Positions 14,845-22,158 of a stretch of DNA of 24,908 bases are shown here, one piece after another; the first letter of the stretch is position 1, and each line of letters starts with the position of its first letter. Position numbers and translations under genes: made by a program. This stretch comes from a virus. The stretch is taken from positions 1 to 24,908 of the IMG/VR virus record IMGVR_UViG_3300008217_000082. One strand, given 5' to 3'. The notes under the pieces were generated by a model. It was not told the DNA's origin. It ran no database searches and saw only the letters and a list, made by a program, of their open reading frames with translations.

Positions 14845-15262
14845 TGCGTCCCCTCTCAGTTCGAATTCTCGTTTCCCGTCCGGTGCCGGTGGCTACTCGT
14901 GAAGGAGGCGTTTGATCCTTTAGCCTTGCTCTGACCACTGCCAGGGGTTCGCCGGTTTGGATAGCGACTTGGCGATACCATAGATATCGGGGCATATCAT
15001 GCTCCTCGCTATCCCAGGGCTGAACGCTGAAAATGTGTTGTTGGCGGTTATGGTCGAAATAAGCATCAACCGCTTCGAAATACTGGGGGAACATTGTCGC
15101 AAGGTCTCTTAACAGACAGCACATGCGGATACGAAGGGTCTGTCCTAGGTAGGGATTTGTCCAGTCCTGTATGTTGTGAAATGTACAATCACATAGATCA
15201 TCGCCATGCTGCCACCACGTTGTAGCAACAGGTTGTTGCAGAAGTTCTTGAAACGCTTGCAT
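14834..15262 (-). CDS. Unknown phage protein, 142 residues
   Basis: A protein rich in aromatic residues, Trp, His and Cys (WWQHGDDLCDCTFHNIQDW), with a central helical part (LRIRMCCLLRDLATMFPQYF) and a basic, Arg-rich C-terminus (TGTGRETRIRTERGRNDY). The family is not recognised. Its ATG follows the stop of the fibre-like gene by five bases, and its end overlaps the next start. The cluster of Cys and His residues near residues 19-28 could bind metal, but no clear zinc motif is present. Confidence 0.7.
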   Translation of the reverse strand: MQAFQELLQQPVATTWWQHGDDLCDCTFHNIQDWTNPYLGQTLRIRMCCLLRDLATMFPQYFEAVDAYFDHNRQQHIFSVQPWDSEEHDMPRYLWYRQVAIQTGEPLAVVRARLKDQTPPSRVATGTGRETRIRTERGRNDY

Positions 15263-15267
15263 CCTAC

Positions 15268-16716
15268 TTACCCCACATTGCTGACGGTGCCGTCAGCGAC
15301 AATTTTTTTCAGAACTCCAGATGCAGAGAATATCCCGCTCGCATTAGTAATAGCACCCGCAGGAGCAGTGCCGTCGCGCAGCACGATAGCGTTGGTCGGC
15401 TGCGTAGTGCCAAATGTCGACGCTGTCCCCATAGTGAGCTTGACGCTGCCGTTGGCTACATCAATCTGTTGTCCCGATGATCCCAACGTCATAGTTGCTG
15501 AGGTACACAAAATCGTTGATGCTTGAGCAAACGTCAAACCTCCAACATCGGTGAGGCGCATTTTTTCCCCAACGCTGCCCCCGGATCGCAAAAACCATGT
15601 AAACGCCGAGTCCTCATTCGCGGCATCAGTCCAGATAACGTTATTTCGACCTGCTGTCCGGCCCTCTGTTCCACCCTCATTTTCCAGAGCGAAGCTGAGT
15701 CCAACTCCGAAACCATCGGTCGCTGTGTTAGTCGAGGAGTGCTCCAGTTTGAGGGGCTGGATCGCCGCAGTAGTACCGGTATCATTGACATAGACATCCA
15801 GGTTTGTCGTAGCAGCACGATTAATGCCGACATTGCCATCAAACTGATAAGCCCCTCCCGCAAACGTCAGAGTATTGGACGCGTGAGTAATGGTTATGTC
15901 AGCAGAGGCAAAATTGACGACTGCGCCCGATGTAAGAAAAATGTCATCACCAGCATATATATCGCCTACTACCCCTAAACCGCCGTCGGTATGGATGGAG
16001 CCAGTCGTGGTGGAAGTGCTTTCAGTCGTATCATCTACGCTGATAAGACCCGACGACGTAATTGTTTGATCGTTAGCAATGGTTATGGCTGTGGTCATCG
16101 TGCCGCCACTGGTAGATGTTCGGAGGAGCATTTCTCCACCGATTTGATTTGCGGCTATGGACGAATCGTCGACCACAAATTCAATCTGAGCAACATTGGT
16201 TTCCAGGTCTACTCCATCGTCGGCAAAGGCGGCCACAACTCCTAGCACCTCATTGTCTGTGACGATGGTATGGCTACCAATACTGGCATTGCCACCTTTT
16301 ACAAGAGCCAACATCGGAGCGGCAGCATTGGTAGCCGTAGTAGAAAAGACCGCCGCCATAATTGTCCCATCGGCTTGCGCCGTCCCTAGCACTTGTAGTT
16401 CAGGTACTAAATCTGTTGCGCCATCTAGGGTAGATATGGTTTCTTGCGAGGTATGTCCAATAACTATTCCGTTGCCATTGTTGATTAGGAGGTTGCCTGC
16501 ATAGCGCAATCCAGATGCACTACCGTATAGCTCTATGGCAGGGATATCATCTGCCGAGAATCCAATGGAGATCGCAGAGTCACCATCAAGGTCAGTAATA
16601 GCAATCACATTGTTGGCATCATCATCGAAATAGGTGGATACCACTCCACCCTTCTTCTCACCCAGGATAAAAGTCTCGTGCGATTCCCCTGTATCAACAT
16701 GCTCGATATATCGCAT
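15268..16716 (-). CDS. Fibre-like beta-repeat structural protein
   Basis: A 482-residue protein, Thr/Ser/Ala/Gly-rich, with repeated short strands and phrases such as [20 protein letters not shown] followed by [10 protein letters not shown]. The 'TTGxxxxxGGxGVxGDxYxGDD' unit is typical of phage fibre or spike shafts found widely in aquatic phages. The N-terminal part (about 1-100, [19 protein letters not shown] ...) may be the virion-attachment part, and the C-terminal end ([20 protein letters not shown]) resembles shaft ends. It has no clear enzyme motif. GGAGG lies eight bases before ATG, and it starts three bases after the preceding stop. Because it lies within the head module, it may be a head fibre rather than a tail fibre. 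Confidence 0.75.
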   Translation of the reverse strand: MRYIEHVDTGESHETFILGEKKGGVVSTYFDDDANNVIAITDLDGDSAISIGFSADDIPAIELYGSASGLRYAGNLLINNGNGIVIGHTSQETISTLDGATDLVPELQVLGTAQADGTIMAAVFSTTATNAAAPMLALVKGGNASIGSHTIVTDNEVLGVVAAFADDGVDLETNVAQIEFVVDDSSIAANQIGGEMLLRTSTSGGTMTTAITIANDQTITSSGLISVDDTTESTSTTTGSIHTDGGLGVVGDIYAGDDIFLTSGAVVNFASADITITHASNTLTFAGGAYQFDGNVGINRAATTNLDVYVNDTGTTAAIQPLKLEHSSTNTATDGFGVGLSFALENEGGTEGRTAGRNNVIWTDAANEDSAFTWFLRSGGSVGEKMRLTDVGGLTFAQASTILCTSATMTLGSSGQQIDVANGSVKLTMGTASTFGTTQPTNAIVLRDGTAPAGAITNASGIFSASGVLKKIVADGTVSNVG

Positions 16717-16719
16717 CTA

Positions 16720-17121
16720 CTAAGCCTCCAGACTACCCAGCACATAAACTCGGACTATATATGTCGCATTATTAACATTTTGATTAGCGACTTTGAACGT
16801 CAGCACATCATCGGCTGCGACCGGAGGATTAACAGATGTGCCGGAGAACACGATACTTACCTTTTCCGTGCTAGAGGTATGTCGATTCGCTCCGACACCC
16901 TCCAGCACATCATGCCCATTCGCATCTACTATCGTAATGTCATAGTTACTCGTGGGAGCGGTTGACCCTGGATTTGTTTCCAACGCCAGCAGTCTACCGC
17001 TCATCCTGGCGGTGATGTCAGTATTTGGGACGGAACCATCCGAGCTATCTCCAGTACAACTCAACTCCACCACCGCCACGGGGCCACGCTTGGTTGCAGC
17101 TTGTGTAACTGTTCCAGCCAC
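16720..17121 (-). CDS. Small beta-rich virion protein
   Basis: A 133-residue protein with a beta-sandwich pattern: VAVVELSCTGDSSDGSVPNT, RLLALETNPGSTAPTSNYDI, then DGHDVLEGVGANRH-like and VLTFKVANQNVNNATYIVRV. Proteins with 'LETNPGxTAPTxNYDI ... DVLxGxGANR' are often seen next to capsid and fibre genes in phages, so a virion protein is likely, possibly a head decoration. The start is GTG at 17121, supported by AAGGAG six bases ahead. Confidence 0.7.
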   Translation of the reverse strand: MAGTVTQAATKRGPVAVVELSCTGDSSDGSVPNTDITARMSGRLLALETNPGSTAPTSNYDITIVDANGHDVLEGVGANRHTSSTEKVSIVFSGTSVNPPVAADDVLTFKVANQNVNNATYIVRVYVLGSLEA

Positions 17122-17131
17122 AGATTTCTCC

Positions 17132-18346
17132 TTATGAGGCTACTGTAGTGGGTATCAACCGACCGGACTGGTCTACAGCATCAGCTTCGTAGTTCTCAAA
17201 ACACATGCAGCTACCAGGGTCAAGCATCGATGCAAGGGTGCCTTCACCCATTAGGTTGTAAGCGATCATGCCGGTTGCAGCAGCCGTGAAGATGATCGCT
17301 GGCCCGTAAGTAAACCGGTTGCCAACGACCTCACATTGTGTCTGGGCAACGCCGGAGTTAATGGCTCCGGTGTCCCATCCGTTGGTGTCAGTGCCACCGA
17401 AGAACCGGCAATTGTGTATTAATACTTCGGTAACGATGGCTTCGATTTCAATCGCTGCATCGGCACCATTTGCCGTCACGACGAAGGTGCAACCAACAAT
17501 CTCGGCACCATCACCGTCACCTGTGATCGTAATTGATTCCAAGTTCGTGGAGCCGATGTCAAAGTGACAGTTTGAGACCTTACAGTTTGCAGCGTTGATA
17601 TCAATGGTTGCGCCACCAGAGGCGGGGGCGGTCGTCGCTTCGTTGAAGTAGAGATTATCTAGGACAACGTTGGCAGCATCTAGGGCGAAACAATCACCAG
17701 CCACGGCTTGCGTAAACTGAGGACGAGCCGACCCTTGCCCAAGGCCAAGAACCGAGATACCTGCGCTGTCCATTGTTGTCTCGTCGGTAATTGTTTCAGA
17801 ATGACCAGGCAAAACAAAGATCACATCGCCTTGACTAGCAGTACAAAGAGCTTCGGCAGATTCAACGTCTGCAATAGCTTTATCAGGGTGCATTCCATAT
17901 GACGAAGTGGTGCCGGTTGCTAGAGCGTTGCTGTCCACGAAGAACACATTGCCGGAGAAATAGTTGGCGTTAACAATGGAGGGGAGTTGACCAGGGGCTT
18001 GCTTCCAGAACAACCCAGTTCTGGAACCGACTATTGTGGCACCGCCTGCCACCATCGGGATTCCGTTACGAGCAAGCATCGCACTCTGGTAATGTCGGCG
18101 CATCCGTGACGGTAAACCGAAATACCAGGAACGTGTTGCCTGTCTATTCAGATGGCGTTGCTGGGCATACATGGGATTGCTGATTGCGCCAAACTGGAAC
18201 AAGAGGACACGTATGTAAAACAGCTTGATCCAATTGGGGAATCTTCCCAAATTCATATTGAGCGATACACGTACAACATCAAAAAGGGAACATAGGAGTA
18301 CCAGGGAGCGTATCCAAATGGGGCCTGAGAGACCGGCTCGTAGCAT
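17132..18346 (-). CDS. Right-handed beta-helix virion protein
   Basis: A 404-residue protein. The core (about 125-375) shows beta-helix coils: NVVLDNLYFNEATTAPASGG, ANCKVSNCHFDIGSTNLESI, GDGAEIVGCTFVVTANGADA, TEVLIHNCRFFGG, CEVVGNRFTYG. The region before it (NVFFVDSNALATG to DVIFVLPGHSETIT) is a form widespread in phage genomes beside the capsid gene. The first 120 residues are unusual, with a hydrophobic run (IWIRSLVLLCSLFDVVRVSL) and basic stretches. The start at 18346 has GAGG six bases ahead, while internal ATGs at 18256 and 18172 lack such a site. Probably a virion or surface protein; no catalytic residues are evident. Confidence 0.75.
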   Translation of the reverse strand: MLRAGLSGPIWIRSLVLLCSLFDVVRVSLNMNLGRFPNWIKLFYIRVLLFQFGAISNPMYAQQRHLNRQATRSWYFGLPSRMRRHYQSAMLARNGIPMVAGGATIVGSRTGLFWKQAPGQLPSIVNANYFSGNVFFVDSNALATGTTSSYGMHPDKAIADVESAEALCTASQGDVIFVLPGHSETITDETTMDSAGISVLGLGQGSARPQFTQAVAGDCFALDAANVVLDNLYFNEATTAPASGGATIDINAANCKVSNCHFDIGSTNLESITITGDGDGAEIVGCTFVVTANGADAAIEIEAIVTEVLIHNCRFFGGTDTNGWDTGAINSGVAQTQCEVVGNRFTYGPAIIFTAAATGMIAYNLMGEGTLASMLDPGSCMCFENYEADAVDQSGRLIPTTVAS

Positions 18347-18402
18347 TTCTAACCTCGCTTTTCAGGATTGGCCTTTGTTGCGAGTGGTGGATTATCTACT
18401 AA

Positions 18403-18822
18403 CTAGATTCCACCTCGCATTATGATGATTGTGTCACACAATTTACATCGCCTTGGGCGGTCATTCCAACGGGCACCGCAATGACCGCAGGTATAACCAT
18501 CATAATCATTAATGGTGCCGTAGGCAGCTGTCCTACTGTGGGGAAGCCTACCGTGCCTACGAGCTACCCTGAGTTCCCACCAAACATTGGTATTGGTTGG
18601 GAGTGACCCAGTTACATCAAGCCAGACTCGTGCTTTGGCTTTGACCCTCTGGAGTTCGTCCGGTGTGAGGTACTCAAACGATTCATCGTACCAGTAAACT
18701 CCGTCCAGAGGGTCATCTTGTTCCGCGTAATGATCTACCGCTTGTACAAATAGCTCAGTGGGAAGATCTTTAGGAGCCTCCCTTTTGTTGAGCTTCCAAA
18801 CCTTGATCCCGTCATCCGTCAA
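18403..18822 (-). CDS. Zinc-ribbon protein of unknown role
   Basis: A 139-residue protein with an acidic, tryptophan-rich N-terminal domain (VWKLNKREAPKDLPTELFVQ, then YWYDESFEYLT) and a C-terminal zinc ribbon: CGHC (C112, C115) and CKLC (C126, C129) just before IIIMRGGI. Start is TTG at 18822, four bases after the preceding stop, without an evident ribosome binding site, so coupled translation or a different start is possible. It lies between the decoration-like and beta-helix genes. No family recognised. Confidence 0.65.
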   Translation of the reverse strand: MTDDGIKVWKLNKREAPKDLPTELFVQAVDHYAEQDDPLDGVYWYDESFEYLTPDELQRVKAKARVWLDVTGSLPTNTNVWWELRVARRHGRLPHSRTAAYGTINDYDGYTCGHCGARWNDRPRRCKLCDTIIIMRGGI

Positions 18823-18825
18823 GTG

Positions 18826-19305
18826 TTATGACGGTCTCACGTACACTATGCTACCAGCGGATGCAGTTCCATCAAGCTGTTCGTGTGGGTAGTGGTAATC
18901 GTATCGGATAAAGACACCGAATACGTTGTCTGTTCCGCTATTACCACCTTCAGCCACATATAGGCGCACGTGGTTGAAATCGTTGCCAGCGTCCATCTTC
19001 TCTTGACGGGCTTCGATAATTACCTGATCGCCATCAGCATCGATAGGAGCGTCAGTATCGTAATTACCGCCACTGGCATCGGTGGTGAAATCCTTAACTC
19101 CAGTCCCAGAAGAGTCTGAAGCTTGCTGAATCCGGCATTCGTCCAGGTCATCGCCGGAATCCCAGGTGCCTAGCTCAACCTTAGCAAAGACACGGTCATA
19201 ACCGAGCATGGTGAGGTATCCACCCGCATTCTGGGCATTGGTGCCACCGATATCGGCTTGTTCCAGGAAATCAAAAGTCGCTATTTCCGAAAGTTCTCGT
19301 CCCAT
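18826..19305 (-). CDS. Small capsid-adjacent protein, possible decoration protein
   Basis: A 159-residue acidic, beta-rich protein directly after the major capsid gene. It has an FAKVELGTWDSGDDLDECRI strand-turn unit and QQASDSSGTGVKDFTTDASG, then VIIEARQEKMD and FNHVRLYVAE. This form, with a 'VExGTWxxxDDLDEC' motif, occurs in proteins next to capsid genes in other phages. Position suits a decoration or head-stabilising protein. ATG at 19305 has AGGAG seven bases ahead. Confidence 0.65.
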   Translation of the reverse strand: MGRELSEIATFDFLEQADIGGTNAQNAGGYLTMLGYDRVFAKVELGTWDSGDDLDECRIQQASDSSGTGVKDFTTDASGGNYDTDAPIDADGDQVIIEARQEKMDAGNDFNHVRLYVAEGGNSGTDNVFGVFIRYDYHYPHEQLDGTASAGSIVYVRPS

Positions 19306-19335
19306 ATCTCATCTCCTAGCCTATGGCTCTGTTAT

Positions 19336-20649
19336 TTAAGACCTGACTGCAAGCTCTACGAAGGGGCTGAGAGTGTTGCTGCCATTTTGTGGGGTCAGCG
19401 CAGAGATCATCCAGGGCTGACCATCGACTCGCTTTACAAACCTCCAGCAAATCTCGTCAGTGGTGAACTGCTGGTGCATTGACGAATCGATCCGCAAGTC
19501 CATTCGGTCACCGATCAGGTACTGGCTAAAGTCGGCCAACATGATGTCCCCGGCCGTTCCGAGAGTCTGGGCATGTTCGGTGTAAACGATTGGCCTACCG
19601 AGTAGGGTATCGGGCATGTCTGGCACTGAGGACTGCACCCACATGGCTGCTCCACCAGTACCAACGGCTAGGTTCATGGTCATTAACTGAGGGATAGTAT
19701 CCGAGTTGGCTACCCATACAGCCCTACCATAAGAAGTCGGCATGATTCTAGACCGCATCTTCACCACGTTCTCATAAACAACTGTGGTAGCAGCCTGAGA
19801 TGTTTCCTTAGCTACCGTGACACGGGCAGGTGAGTTCTGAATACCGAGTGGCTGACCTGCACCGTTGCCGGAGAGGAAACCGTCATCTTCGAACCAGCCT
19901 ATGGCTCGACCGAACAGCTGGAACAGTAGAGCTTCCAACCCAATGGCCGAGTCCTGCAAAAGTTCAGTGGTTGAATAAGTGAGACCGACGAGCTTCCGGC
20001 TTCGGAGTTCAACCGATCCCAAAGTGGGCTGAGAGGCGGTAAGGGTTGCGCCTTCGCCTACCCAGTAAGCTTGTACGCCACCGAAGACGGTGGATGCACG
20101 GCTGCTTTCATCAATCCTGGGAATCTTGACAAGATCGCCAGCCATTGGGATGACAGTAGCTCTGGGACGAACCACTGCTTCCTCCATAGCATTCTGGAGC
20201 AGTTGGGCGCGAAACTCATCAGGGACAAGGAATCCACCATCTGCGCCGATCCCTTCGCTGAGTCCGGTGGCTCTGGTTTCCACAATCCCTATATTCTGGC
20301 TTCCTTCAAGTCTGGGGTCATGTCGCCCAAACTGAGAATTGTGAACCGATACAAGGTACTCGCCAAAGGATTTAAACTTGTCACCGTTTTCGTACGGACG
20401 ACCGGTCGCATGGTCAACAGGGCCAGGAACAAATCTTTGGAGCGGATCGTTGGCTGGAGTAGGTGCGCGCCGACCACTGCGGTAATCATCGTGTTCTTCA
20501 CGACTCCGCTGACCGGCAGCATCCAAAGCATCCTTGATCTGTTGCTCCACGTTCGGGGAGAGGTTCTTGTTGGCCTTGTCTACCGCTTCGGCACTGGCCT
20601 CCTCGATCGCTCTGCGGACTGACTCCGGTAATTGTGCCTGCATGTTCAT
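19336..20649 (-). CDS. Major capsid protein, HK97 fold
   Basis: A 437-residue protein starting MNMQAQLPESVRRAIEEASA. An N-terminal helical part (about 1-110) is the delta (scaffold) domain, normally cut off by the prohead protease. The body matches HK97 capsid proteins: GGFLVPDEFRAQLLQNAMEE, RATVIPMAGDLVKIPRID, AYWVGEGATLTASQPTLGSV, ELRSRKLVGLTYSTTELLQD, IGWFEDDGFLSGNGAGQPLG, YGRAVWVANSDTIPQL, RPIVYTEHAQTLGTAGDIML and DFSQYLIGDRMDLRIDSS. The ATG at 20649 overlaps the protease stop (ATGA) with AGGAG seven bases ahead; the longer frame to 20688 would begin with an Arg-rich stretch and lacks support. Confidence 0.96.
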   Translation of the reverse strand: MNMQAQLPESVRRAIEEASAEAVDKANKNLSPNVEQQIKDALDAAGQRSREEHDDYRSGRRAPTPANDPLQRFVPGPVDHATGRPYENGDKFKSFGEYLVSVHNSQFGRHDPRLEGSQNIGIVETRATGLSEGIGADGGFLVPDEFRAQLLQNAMEEAVVRPRATVIPMAGDLVKIPRIDESSRASTVFGGVQAYWVGEGATLTASQPTLGSVELRSRKLVGLTYSTTELLQDSAIGLEALLFQLFGRAIGWFEDDGFLSGNGAGQPLGIQNSPARVTVAKETSQAATTVVYENVVKMRSRIMPTSYGRAVWVANSDTIPQLMTMNLAVGTGGAAMWVQSSVPDMPDTLLGRPIVYTEHAQTLGTAGDIMLADFSQYLIGDRMDLRIDSSMHQQFTTDEICWRFVKRVDGQPWMISALTPQNGSNTLSPFVELAVRS

Positions 20650-21938
20650 ACCGCTGCTCCTTCTTCTTCGGACTCGACTTCTTCCCAATGGGCAAAAAAT
20701 TGGTCGATTTCAGCTTGGGCTTCTGCGCCATTTCCGTTATCTTCTTGCTGCAATTCAGCAAAGAACTCGTCAATTATGATTTGCTCATCGTCTTTGGCCT
20801 GTTTAATTTCTTGAACAGATGCAAGAGTTCGTGCTTGCAGTATTTTATCCATGATCGACTTCGGTAAGTATCGGGTCAAGTTTTCTACAGAGGTGAGGGT
20901 CAAGAGTTCAACTACGGATTCCATCGTGGTTGCCAAAGACTCAGTCAAGCTGGGTTCTTCTTGACCATTGCGCTCCCAAGGTGGTGCGCCTTTATCAAAG
21001 TCCTTGTAATGCCTGGCGATATGGGACTTAACCTCAATTAGATCGTTATCGGAGATGTCGTCGTATTTACCACCTGCAATATCAGCAGCAACTGCCCGAA
21101 CGCCTTTCCAAACGGTGGCATGGTCGTCGCTGGCATCATGATGGATACCACGGTAGGATCGTTTCCTACGCGGTTTTCGCCCTTCAACATAAACAGCCAT
21201 GATCTCTAATTCATCAATCTCAGACTTAGCCACTTCATCGCCTTGCGACCATTCAACATCTTCGGGAGCCAGTGGATGCTTCTTATAAGGGATAGCATCC
21301 TTTTGCTCAAGATCATCGATGTCGCCAGGGCTAGTGTAAGAGAACGCCTTATTGGACGGTGTCCAAAGGCCAGCTAGGTTCAGCACATAGTTGCTGATAG
21401 ATTGTGCTTCATCAATGGACACTGCGCCGAGTGTAACAGCTTGCATAAGAGCATTGGCATTGGCAGGAACAGGCACTGCGGAAAGCTCTAGCAATTCCTG
21501 TTTTAGAAATATCTTGGGCATGAAAAATTGGGAGGGGTCATTGTCAGCTTCGTCGAGGAATTTCCACTCTTTGGGGATGAATCCTACTGAGACGGCAGCT
21601 AAGTAACCGCCTTTATATAGTTTATATATGGTGTCAGCGAATTCATATTCGGCAGATGTGGCAAACTGGATATCAAAGATAAGTTTGCCGTTCTCCGAGG
21701 TGATTACTTGGGCTTTCCCTATGGGAGGTGCGAAGTAATCGTGCGCCCACAAAAACACTGGGTTCTTGATAAAGTTGTCAAGCTCCCAGCCTTCAGCGAG
21801 GATACGATCACCGCCACGGTCTTGGCTTTCATCTGAACCAATAAAACGAAGCACTCGGTTCTTCTCTTCGCCCTCTTGCTTTACATTGTAGGAAAAAGAG
21901 AGCTGAACCTTCTCGCTCGACACATTAGCTTCAATCAT
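20646..21938 (-). CDS. Prohead protease (HK97 U35 type) with accessory domain
   Basis: A 430-residue protein. Residues about 20-170 form the HK97 prohead protease: a GSDESQDRGGDRILAEGWEL opening, His66 in FLWAHDY, Ser117 in AVSVGF, and a following LKQELLELSAVPVPANANAL, the family's catalytic neighbourhood. Residues about 214-320 (AIPYKKHPLAPEDVEW, YRGIHHDASDDHATVWKGV, IARHYKDFDKGAPPW) match an accessory domain seen after such proteases and sometimes alone. The rest is acidic and helical and could serve as scaffold. The start at 21938 has AGGAG five bases ahead; the TTG at 22028 lies upstream of the likely promoter's transcription start. The protease processes the capsid during maturation. Its stop overlaps the capsid ATG. 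Confidence 0.9.
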   Translation of the reverse strand: MIEANVSSEKVQLSFSYNVKQEGEEKNRVLRFIGSDESQDRGGDRILAEGWELDNFIKNPVFLWAHDYFAPPIGKAQVITSENGKLIFDIQFATSAEYEFADTIYKLYKGGYLAAVSVGFIPKEWKFLDEADNDPSQFFMPKIFLKQELLELSAVPVPANANALMQAVTLGAVSIDEAQSISNYVLNLAGLWTPSNKAFSYTSPGDIDDLEQKDAIPYKKHPLAPEDVEWSQGDEVAKSEIDELEIMAVYVEGRKPRRKRSYRGIHHDASDDHATVWKGVRAVAADIAGGKYDDISDNDLIEVKSHIARHYKDFDKGAPPWERNGQEEPSLTESLATTMESVVELLTLTSVENLTRYLPKSIMDKILQARTLASVQEIKQAKDDEQIIIDEFFAELQQEDNGNGAEAQAEIDQFFAHWEEVESEEEGAAV

Positions 21939-22018
21939 GGAAGCTCCTAATGTTACTCCCGTGACTACGATACTGCTGCTATGGGTCTCCAATAATAAGG
22001 GAGGTATAAGTTGTATAA

Positions 22019-22048
22019 AAAATAGCAAATTGCCTTACAACAAGTCAA
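22019..22048 (-). promoter_or_regulatory. Candidate promoter for the protease-capsid block
   Basis: On the minus strand TTGACT (22043-22048) and TATTTT (22019-22024) are separated by 18 bases. This is five of six and four of six matches to sigma-70 boxes. It lies after the two hairpins that follow the portal gene and before the protease start at 21938, so transcription would begin near 22012. A likely promoter, unproven. Confidence 0.45.
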
Positions 22049-22073
22049 TGGGGGAAATGTCCAGGCAATAAAT

Positions 22074-22104
22074 AGGCTCTCCGTATGGCGCAACCGGAGA
22101 GCCT
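22074..22104 (-). terminator. Hairpin downstream of portal gene, 10-bp stem
   Basis: AGGCTCTCCG (22074-22083) pairs with CGGAGAGCCT (22095-22104), a perfect 10-bp stem with an 11-base loop. On the minus strand it is followed by ATTTATTG, a weak U-rich tail, so it may act as a terminator or attenuator after the portal gene. It stands between that gene and the candidate promoter at 22019-22048. Confidence 0.55.
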
Positions 22105-22115
22105 TTGCAACGGAG

Positions 22116-22143
22116 GAGATACTGTGCTTCTACGCAGTATCTC
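22116..22143 (-). terminator. Second hairpin downstream of portal gene, 9-bp stem
   Basis: GAGATACTG (22116-22124) pairs with CAGTATCTC (22135-22143), a perfect 9-bp stem with a 10-base loop that can close further with a G-U and a G-C pair. It begins 16 bases after the portal stop (22159). It has no T-run of its own, so it may protect the mRNA 3' end or act with the neighbouring hairpin at 22074-22104. Confidence 0.5.
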
Positions 22144-22158
22144 AGGATGATTCTATCA

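Noticed and set aside
20071-20622. 183-residue plus-strand frame opposite the capsid gene
   Set aside because: Antisense to a clear HK97 capsid gene; its sequence has no coherent domain pattern.
19336-20688. Longer capsid frame beginning at 20688 with an Arg-rich stretch
   Set aside because: It would extend into the protease gene; ATG at 20649 has a good binding site and an ATGA overlap.
20498-20773. 91-residue minus-strand frame across the protease-capsid border
   Set aside because: It is the third reading of two well-supported genes and shows no family features.
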